64,000 bases of DNA from Halapricum desulfuricans (GTDB taxonomy: Archaea > Halobacteriota > Halobacteria > Halobacteriales > Haloarculaceae), in assembly GCF_017094525.1 (NCBI RefSeq), contig NZ_CP064788.1, positions 1,535,030 through 1,599,029 on the forward strand, given 5' to 3'. How positions within the stretch are numbered: the stretch's first letter is position 1; the number at the start of each line of letters is the position of its first letter. Made by a program: the position numbers and the translations under genes. This document shows positions 58,911-64,000 of this stretch, in pieces. The notes beneath the pieces were generated by a model that was not told where the DNA came from, did not search any database, and saw only the letters and a list, made by a program, of their open reading frames with translations.

Positions 58911-59594
58911 ATGAGTCTCTTCGAGACTGTCGCGACCGTCGGCGCGGGCGTCGTCTTCGGACTCGCACTGGCCGCGCCGCCGGGGCCGATGAACGCGGTC
59001 ATCGCCGAGGAGAGCGTCGTTCGGGGCTGGCAAGCGGGGTTCACCGCCGGCCTCGGCGCGATGGTCGCCGACGCGTGTTTTCTCGTGTTGTCGCTGCTCG
59101 GGGCCGTGACTGTCGTCCAGCGATCGCCCACGCTGCAGGGCGTCATGGTCGGGATCGGTGGCCTCCTGCTGTGGTATTTCGCCTACGACGCCGTCCGTGA
59201 CCTCTCGGTGACGTTTCAAGGGGACGGAGCGGCGTCGAACGGGCGCGGCTTTCTGAAAGCGTTCACGCTCGCGATAACCAACCCCTACCAGATCGTCTTC
59301 TGGCTCACCGTCGGGGTCGGACTGCTCGATCCGGGCCGGATCGACGTGCTCGCGACAGCGCTGTCACCGGAGTCACCGCTGGCCGGACGTCTGATCGTTC
59401 GGACCGGGACGCCGCTTTTGATCGCCGGGCTGTTCGCCGGGATCGTCGCCTGGATCGTCGCGTTCCCGGCGGCGCTGGTCGCCGGCCGCGAGCGCGTCGA
59501 TCGCTTCGCCCCGGCTGTGGCAGCGCTCAGCGCGATCGCGTTCGCGGTTTTCGGCGTCCTGTTCGTCCTCGACGCGATACAAACGCTGCTGTGA
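58911..59594 (+). CDS. LysE family amino-acid exporter
   Basis: 227 residues, about six hydrophobic helices. 'ALAAPPGPMNAVIAEESVVR' near residue 20 and 'GWQAGFTAGLGAMVADACFL' are the LysE/RhtB core; 'GRGFLKAFTLAITNPYQIVF' near 110 carries the conserved N-P. It exports amino acids or related solutes across the membrane; substrate unknown. It follows dnaK on the same strand after 88 bp but likely has its own promoter. Confidence 0.92.
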   Translation: MSLFETVATVGAGVVFGLALAAPPGPMNAVIAEESVVRGWQAGFTAGLGAMVADACFLVLSLLGAVTVVQRSPTLQGVMVGIGGLLLWYFAYDAVRDLSVTFQGDGAASNGRGFLKAFTLAITNPYQIVFWLTVGVGLLDPGRIDVLATALSPESPLAGRLIVRTGTPLLIAGLFAGIVAWIVAFPAALVAGRERVDRFAPAVAALSAIAFAVFGVLFVLDAIQTLL

Positions 59595-59630
59595 TCGCCC
59601 GACGGCAGGCCGTCACGACCGGAGGTCGCG

Positions 59631-60347
59631 TCACCGGTTCGCCGATTCGGGCTCGTCGGTCTCGAACGCACCCACCTCGTCCATGTTCGCGACCTCGTCT
59701 TCGAGCCACTCCTTGAGCCACTTCACCCGCTTGAGTCGCCGGTGGGCGACGCTCTCGGCGGCGTCGCTCCGGATGCGATCGCGGGCGTCACGCCCACGTT
59801 CGAGCACCCGGCCGACCATTTCGGCGGCGTCCATATGCGTCCGGGATTCGTATCCCATCCGCAACAACAGCAGCGTCGCGCCGTTGGCGCCGACTTTGTC
59901 CAGAATGTCGGCCTCGATGAGACACTGCGTCTCCAGGGGCAAATCGGTCAACTCGCCCTGATAGGAGTGATCGCGCACCGCGTCGACGACCTGCTCGACG
60001 AACGACTGTGGGTAGTCGCCGTGAGTCGTCAGGTACTCCTTGGCGATTTTCGCGCCGACCTCCGCGTGGCGGTCCTGCTCGGCCTCGAGCTTGGCGACGT
60101 CGTGAAACAGCGCTGCCACGCGCGTCACATCGACGTCGGCGCCTTCCCGGCGCGCGATCTCCTCGGCGAGTTCGACGACGTTCATGATGTGGTTGAACCG
60201 ATACGTCGCCGAGTGCCAGGGGTACCATCGCATGCGCCCTCCTTCCTCTTCGCTCTCGACGCTTGCCGTGAGGTAGTCCCGGACGAACTGCTTCATCGCC
60301 TCGAATTCGGCGTCCGTGACCGGCGACTCCTTAATCTCGACACCCAC
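59631..60347 (-). CDS. HD-domain phosphohydrolase
   Basis: 238 residues from a GTG at 60347. HD-superfamily metal ligands are visible in order: His in 'YRFNHIMNVVELAEEIARR', HD in 'VAALFHDVAKLEAEQDRHAE', His in 'VVDAVRDHSYQGELTDLPLE' and Asp in 'CLIEADILDKVGANGATLLL'. It probably hydrolyses a phosphate ester or nucleotide; substrate unknown. Acidic C-terminus. It converges on the LysE gene and is divergent from the GNAT gene. Confidence 0.9.
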   Translation of the reverse strand: MGVEIKESPVTDAEFEAMKQFVRDYLTASVESEEEGGRMRWYPWHSATYRFNHIMNVVELAEEIARREGADVDVTRVAALFHDVAKLEAEQDRHAEVGAKIAKEYLTTHGDYPQSFVEQVVDAVRDHSYQGELTDLPLETQCLIEADILDKVGANGATLLLLRMGYESRTHMDAAEMVGRVLERGRDARDRIRSDAAESVAHRRLKRVKWLKEWLEDEVANMDEVGAFETDEPESANR

Positions 60348-60505
60348 AGAACCACCTCCCGACGGGACGTTCGTTGTTCATGTTACGTACAAAAAGGTCT
60401 GTTTGACTCTTTAGCGTTACGACACTCTTATTTGGTTCTACGGCGCGAGCGCAAAAGTCGCGCGAGCGCCCGTCTTTTTAACGATCGAAAGCAAACGTCT
60501 TCGGC

Positions 60506-61258
60506 ATGAACGTCCGTCCAGCCACGCCCGCGGACCGGCCGGCGATCCGGGATATCGCTCGGCGGTCGCTGCAGACATCGTACTCGCTGAGCCCGCAGGC
60601 GATCACCAGCGCGATCGAGGAGTGGTACACCGAAGACAACCTGTGTGACCGACTGAACGACGAGGACCGGCTCCTGCTCGTTGCCGAGCGCGACGGTCAG
60701 GTCGTCAGCTTCTCGGAGAGTACCCTCGAAGACGCGGTCGTCTTCGACGACACCGACTCCCAGCAGAAAGCGATGTTGCTGTGGTTGCACGTCGACCCGT
60801 CCTATCGTGGCGAGGGGATCGGCACGGACCTGTTCGAGGCGACCCGCGAGCGCCTTCGCGAACGCGGCGCGAGCACGATCCAGGGCCGGGTCCTCGCGGA
60901 GAACAGCGAGGGTAACGGCTTTTTCGAGCGGTTGGGATTCCAGCGAGTCGGTCGCCGCGACGTCGAGATCGCCAGCCGGACGCACGTCGAGAACATCTAC
61001 GTCGAGGAGCCGTCGGGGCTTACCGCCTGTGAAACGTCGGCCGGGGAGACCGTCTACGTCGACCGCGACGACGCCGAACGGGGATCGCTTGGTCCGTTCT
61101 ATCCCGTCTACGCCGACCAGACCCGGGGCGAACGCTACGGCTACTACTGCGGGAGTTGCGAACAGCTCGCGAACGCGATGGACGCGATGGGCCGCATCGA
61201 GTGTGACGACTGCGGCAACAGTCGCAAGCCCACTCGCTGGGACGCGGCGTACATGTGA
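60506..61258 (+). CDS. GNAT acetyltransferase with C-terminal zinc finger
   Basis: 250 residues; a CTTTTTAACG box about 26 nt before the ATG at 60506 suggests a leaderless mRNA. The GNAT fold occupies about 1-160: 'LLLWLHVDPSYRGEGIGTDL' (motif A, acetyl-CoA pyrophosphate loop RxxGxG) and 'VLAENSEGNGFFERLGFQRV' (motif B). The C-terminal part has 'YYCGSCEQLANAMDAMGRIE' and 'CDDCGNSRKPTRWDAAYM', a CxxC...CxxC zinc site that I associate with the haloarchaeal DUF5816 extension. Substrate unknown; protein or small-molecule N-acetylation is possible. Confidence 0.9.
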   Translation: MNVRPATPADRPAIRDIARRSLQTSYSLSPQAITSAIEEWYTEDNLCDRLNDEDRLLLVAERDGQVVSFSESTLEDAVVFDDTDSQQKAMLLWLHVDPSYRGEGIGTDLFEATRERLRERGASTIQGRVLAENSEGNGFFERLGFQRVGRRDVEIASRTHVENIYVEEPSGLTACETSAGETVYVDRDDAERGSLGPFYPVYADQTRGERYGYYCGSCEQLANAMDAMGRIECDDCGNSRKPTRWDAAYM

Positions 61259-61324
61259 TCGCCGGGCGTCCGGCGCTGTCGCGGGCCCTTCTCCAGACAG
61301 ATCCTCGGCCGTCGAGACGGTCGC

Positions 61325-61366
61325 GCTCGTCACGTCCGAACGGTTATGCTCGTCACGTCCGAACGG
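61325..61366 (+). repeat. Direct repeat before the adenosyltransferase gene
   Basis: GCTCGTCACGTCCGAACGG (61325-61343) recurs exactly at 61348-61366 with TTAT between them (period 23 bp). It ends six bases before the ATG at 61373, in the position of a promoter/operator. Confidence 0.8.
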
Positions 61367-61372
61367 CGGGAT

Positions 61373-61909
61373 ATGAAGATCTATACCGGCCGTGGTGACG
61401 ACGGACTGACAGACCTGCGGGACATGTCGCAGGTGTCGAAAGCGAGTCCCCGGATCGAAGCCTACGGGACCGTCGACGAGGTCAACGCGCTCGTCGGGGT
61501 CGTGCGACCCCTCGAGTACGAGGACGTCGAGGACTGTCTGCGCGAGGTGCAAAACCAGTTGCACGTCGTGCAGGCCGACTTCGCGACGCCCGAACCCGCC
61601 GAGGACGACCCGGTCGTGACCGAATCGCACGTCGAAGCGGTCGAAGAGTGGATCGACGAGTTCGACGCGGAACTTGACCCCCTCGAGCAGTTCGTGCTCC
61701 CCAGCGGATCCGAGCCAGGCGCGAAACTCCACCACGCCCGGGCGGTCTGTCGGCGCGCCGAGCGTCGCGCGGTCGAACTCGCCGGGACGCAACCCGAGAT
61801 CAACGAACGGGCGATCGTCTATCTCAACCGACTGTCGGACCTGCTGTTCACGCTCGCGCGTGTCGTCAACAAGCGCGAGGGGAACCGCGAGGAACACCCG
61901 ACGTACTGA
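61373..61909 (+). CDS. Cob(I)alamin adenosyltransferase, PduO type
   Basis: 178 residues from the ATG at 61373 (MKIYTGRGDDGLTDLRDMSQ). PduO-type motifs are 'KIYTGRGDDG' with 'TDL' (ATP-binding N-terminus), 'ASPRIEAYGTVDEVNALVGV' and 'LHHARAVCRRAERRAVELAG' with conserved Arg residues. C-terminus 'YLNRLSDLLFTLARVVNKRE'. It adenosylates cob(I)alamin or cobyrinate diamide as a homotrimer. A 19-bp direct repeat lies immediately upstream. No cobalamin-synthesis genes are adjacent. Confidence 0.94.
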   Translation: MKIYTGRGDDGLTDLRDMSQVSKASPRIEAYGTVDEVNALVGVVRPLEYEDVEDCLREVQNQLHVVQADFATPEPAEDDPVVTESHVEAVEEWIDEFDAELDPLEQFVLPSGSEPGAKLHHARAVCRRAERRAVELAGTQPEINERAIVYLNRLSDLLFTLARVVNKREGNREEHPTY

Positions 61910-61945
61910 CGTTGTCGTGTCTGTCCGCTTTGCATCGGTCGCGTG

Positions 61946-62025
61946 ATACTGGTGGCGATACCCTTTCGAAATGATCCGGTACGACGGTGTGCCGGATATC
62001 TGTACGAACGTATAGCCATCAGTAT
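61946..62025. repeat. 80-bp double palindrome, copy G (subfamily II)
   Basis: 80 bp with arms ATACTGGTGGCGATA (61946-61960) and TATAGCCATCAGTAT (62011-62025), 13 of 15 pairing. The internal AATGATCCGGTACGACGG, the stem and GATATCTGTACGAACG match copy E closely with compensating changes in the stem. It lies 37 nt after the adenosyltransferase stop. Confidence 0.9.
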
Positions 62026-62082
62026 GATGTGATGGAGTCGTACTGCCCGCTGTTCTCCCGAGTCTCGTCGCAGAAACACCTT

Positions 62083-62104
62083 TATATTAGGATATCGTAA
62101 TATA
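62083..62104. promoter_or_regulatory. TATA box inside an inverted repeat before the 62108 gene
   Basis: TATATTA (62083-62089) and TAATATA (62098-62104) flank GGATATCG, itself nearly symmetrical. The left half is the likely TATA box (about 25 nt before the ATG at 62108), so the site overlaps TBP binding and the start of transcription, a good repressor position. Confidence 0.6.
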
Positions 62105-62107
62105 CTA

Positions 62108-62680
62108 ATGGGAGGCGCCATGGCACCATCCAACACGCCCGACTTCGACTCGGAGGTCGTCTATCAGGGTCAGATAGCGGGCACGCGGCAGTGCGGGGAA
62201 CCGGATACGACCGTCGCCGTCACGGAGCGTGGCGTCCACGCGCGGCCGATCAAGGAGGGGGGACTCGAGTTCTCGCTTCCCTACGAGACGATCACGGGAT
62301 TGCAGTGTCACGGAGCGTTGAATCGGTCGATCACGATCGAGACCGCTGAGGCGTCCTATGAGATCCCGACGACGATGCTAGAGGAACGACGCTTCAGAGA
62401 GGCTATCGTCGACCACGGGAATCTCACGAACCCCTGTACGCGGCTGCCGTTCGATCGACTGGGGGTGTGTCCGTGTGCGGTCGGCTCCTCGCTCGGCTGT
62501 TTGCTCGTCGTGGCCGGGATCGGCCTCGTCCTGACGGTCTTCGGCGCGCTGCTCGGAGCCGGGTTCATCGCCGCCGGAGTCACGTTACTCGCGCTCGCGT
62601 ACCTGTCACGAAAGGTCGCGGCGTGGCGGGGATCGAACCGCTGGGAGCGCACGAACGGCCCGGGAGAGTCAGCAGTCTGA
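62108..62680 (+). CDS. Uncharacterised two-helix membrane protein
   Basis: 190 residues from the ATG at 62108 (a second ATG is at 62120). The first 115 residues look like a small beta domain ('VYQGQIAGTRQCGEPDTTVA', 'LEFSLPYETITGLQCHGALN', 'RSITIETAEASYEIPTTMLE'), similar in feel to bacterial PH-like modules. Two hydrophobic helices follow at about 125-145 and 147-165, then a basic tail. No recognised family and no function assigned. A palindromic operator-like site covers its promoter. Confidence 0.75.
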   Translation: MGGAMAPSNTPDFDSEVVYQGQIAGTRQCGEPDTTVAVTERGVHARPIKEGGLEFSLPYETITGLQCHGALNRSITIETAEASYEIPTTMLEERRFREAIVDHGNLTNPCTRLPFDRLGVCPCAVGSSLGCLLVVAGIGLVLTVFGALLGAGFIAAGVTLLALAYLSRKVAAWRGSNRWERTNGPGESAV

Positions 62681-62714
62681 TTCTTCCGGCCCGATTCGAC
62701 GGTATCGACTGCCG

Positions 62715-63179
62715 TCACCCGGCGAGGATGTGTGCCGCCAGGTCCTCGCGGATGATCGTATCGCAGTAGACACATCGTACGCCCTCGTCGAGGACCTCGA
62801 ATCGGGACTCGATCGGTTCGTTTTCGGTGGTGATGCAGTGCTGGTTGGGACATTCGAGCACACCGACGACCGTCTCCGGGCGGCTCACGCGGTGTTTCTC
62901 GACGACATCGTAGTCGCGGATGATGTTGATCGTCGCGGCGGGCGCGATCAGCGAGAGGACATCGACTTCCGCCTCGCTGAGCTCACGGCCCTCAATCTTG
63001 ACGATGTCTTTGGTCCCCAGGCGGTCGCTGGGCACGTTCATGACGATGCTGAGCGGTTCGCCGTCGGTCCCGTCGATGCCGAGGATCGCGAGGACGTTCA
63101 GCGCCTGTCCACCGGCGATGTGGTCGATGACGGTCCCGTTGTGGATCTTGCTGACGCGGAGTTTCTGGTTGTCGCTCAT
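62715..63179 (-). CDS. pyrI: Aspartate carbamoyltransferase regulatory chain
   Basis: 154 residues. The N-terminal allosteric domain has 'LRVSKIHNGTVIDHIAGGQA', 'IVMNVPSDRLGTKDIVKIEG' and 'APAATINIIRDYDVVEKHRV'. The C-terminal zinc domain has four cysteines, 'LECPNQHCITTE' and 'GVRCVYCDTIIRE', which link it to the catalytic trimers. It mediates nucleotide feedback control of pyrimidine synthesis. Its ATG overlaps the pyrB stop by one base (TAATG). Confidence 0.97.
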   Translation of the reverse strand: MSDNQKLRVSKIHNGTVIDHIAGGQALNVLAILGIDGTDGEPLSIVMNVPSDRLGTKDIVKIEGRELSEAEVDVLSLIAPAATINIIRDYDVVEKHRVSRPETVVGVLECPNQHCITTENEPIESRFEVLDEGVRCVYCDTIIREDLAAHILAG

Positions 63180-64000
63180 TATTGTCCCTCCAGCAGGAGA
63201 TCGAGTAACGCCATCCGGACCGGGACACCGTTGTGTGCCTGCTCGAAGAAGGTCGCGTACTCGGTGTCGTCGACGTCGTGGTCGATCTCGTCGACCCGCG
63301 GGAGCGGGTGCATGACGGTCAGGTCGTCGCTCGCGGCCTCGAGTGTCCCGGCGTCGATCTGGTACTCGCCGGCGACCTCGCGGTACTCGTTTTCGTCCGG
63401 GAACCGTTCCTCCTGGATTCGCGTGACGTACAGCACGTCGAGCGACGACAGGACCTCCTCAAGGGCGGTGTGTTCCCGGATGGTGGCACCTTCCTCGTGG
63501 AGGTCGTACCGGACCGATCGCGGGAGCTGCAGGCTCTCGGGACTGATGAAGTGCTGGTGGACGTCGAAGTTCGTCAGCGCATGCGCGAGCGAGTGGACCG
63601 TCCGGCCGTACTTCAGATCCCCCATGATCCCGATCGTCAGATCGTCCAGCCCCGCGTTCTCCCGGATCGTGTACAGGTCCAGCAGGGTCTGCGTCGGGTG
63701 CTGGCCGGCCCCGTCGCCGCCGTTGAGCAGCGGGACGTCGACGAACTCCGAAGCCATCTGTGCCGATCCCTCGCTGGGATGGCGCATGACCAGTGCGTCG
63801 GCATACCCCTCGACGACCCGCACCGTGTCGGCGAGGCTCTCGCCTTTCTTGACGCTGGAATACTCCACCGGCCCCATGTCGACGATATCGCCGCCGAGTC
63901 GCTTGATCGCCGCAGTGAAACTCATCTTCGTCCGCGTGCTCGGTTCGAAAAAGAGCAGGCCGAGCAGCTTCCCGGCGTGGCGATCCGCATAGGCCTCCGG
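63179..64000 (-). CDS. pyrB: Aspartate carbamoyltransferase catalytic chain, partial (N-terminus outside window)
   Basis: The frame is open to the right edge, giving 273 codons without the start. The first visible residues [20 protein letters not shown] precede the carbamoyl-phosphate loop [17 protein letters not shown]. Later motifs are '[20 protein letters not shown]' and the aspartate-binding '[20 protein letters not shown]'. It condenses carbamoyl phosphate and aspartate to N-carbamoylaspartate as part of the PyrB-PyrI dodecamer. The internal start at 63925 proposed by frame alone would remove the catalytic loop. Confidence 0.97.
   Translation of the reverse strand, partial: PEAYADRHAGKLLGLLFFEPSTRTKMSFTAAIKRLGGDIVDMGPVEYSSVKKGESLADTVRVVEGYADALVMRHPSEGSAQMASEFVDVPLLNGGDGAGQHPTQTLLDLYTIRENAGLDDLTIGIMGDLKYGRTVHSLAHALTNFDVHQHFISPESLQLPRSVRYDLHEEGATIREHTALEEVLSSLDVLYVTRIQEERFPDENEYREVAGEYQIDAGTLEAASDDLTVMHPLPRVDEIDHDVDDTEYATFFEQAHNGVPVRMALLDLLLEGQ

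Noticed and set aside
1-64000. CRISPR arrays, insertion sequences, prophage or rRNA
   Set aside because: No regularly spaced repeats, transposase, integrase or phage genes were seen. The only repeats are the palindromes and short duplications listed.

Overview
The window is chromosomal DNA of an extremely halophilic archaeon (class Halobacteria). The evidence is the high-GC coding DNA with a strong G/C third-position bias, acidic predicted proteins, archaeal information genes (S19e, L37e, LSm, TFB, XPD- and XPB-type helicases, SBDS, ABCE1), Tat-type lipoprotein signals, archaeal pilins, arginine synthesis on a LysW carrier protein, and many leaderless promoters with a TATA box about 25 nt before the start codon. 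The content is mostly housekeeping. I saw no rRNA, tRNA, CRISPR array, prophage or insertion sequence.

Layout. 1-8.4 kb: 3' part of an AlkP-like gene missing its C-terminus, DUF302, rps19e, mutL, a membrane histidine kinase, an acidic orphan and an ABC exporter. 8.7-15.2 kb: ABCE1 with a small membrane partner, a winged-helix protein, pyrimidine salvage (udp-cdd), a 39-residue zinc-finger protein, a TVP38-like protein and an FAD oxidoreductase. 15.3-18.6 kb: a polar amino-acid ABC importer operon. 18.7-30.8 kb: MFS exporter, J-protein, membrane-bound HTH protein, hisD, tandem crcB, a class V aminotransferase, DHH phosphoesterase, XPD-like helicase and hypF. 30.9-39.5 kb: two tandem pilins, purF, rpl37e-lsm, an UppS-like protein, an ANL-like fragment, aldo/keto reductase, flavoprotein and PAC2. 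39.6-48.8 kb: the arginine cluster argG-argH-lysW-lysX-argC-argB-argD-lysK-argF on the minus strand. 49.1-64 kb: VOC, a DUF4397 lipoprotein, an HTH/membrane pair, SBDS, FUN14, TFB, DUF357, XPB, dnaK, LysE, HD, GNAT, PduO-type adenosyltransferase, a membrane protein and pyrI-pyrB (pyrB cut at the right edge).

The most unusual content is not in the gene list. First, seven intergenic copies of an ~80-bp double-palindrome element occur (near 3.8, 6.2-6.4 twice, 8.4, 34.0, 52.9 and 62.0 kb). Both its outer arms and its inner stem differ in sequence between copies but stay self-complementary, and one copy is inserted inside another. Second, three copies of a ~48-bp palindromic element sit in frame inside coding sequence of the arginine operon (two in argB, one in lysX), all in one orientation and one frame, encoding an E-A-S-R...S-G-D-E-P-R type peptide. 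This resembles the protein-coding palindromic elements described in Rickettsia. Third, argG is preceded by a ~245-nt region with five successive hairpins, unusual where leaderless mRNAs dominate.

Other points are a frameshift that separates a J domain from a membrane anchor, inverted repeats wrapped around the promoters of the MFS exporter and TFB, a histidine kinase lacking recognisable ATP-binding motifs, and two pilins with identical ends but different centres.
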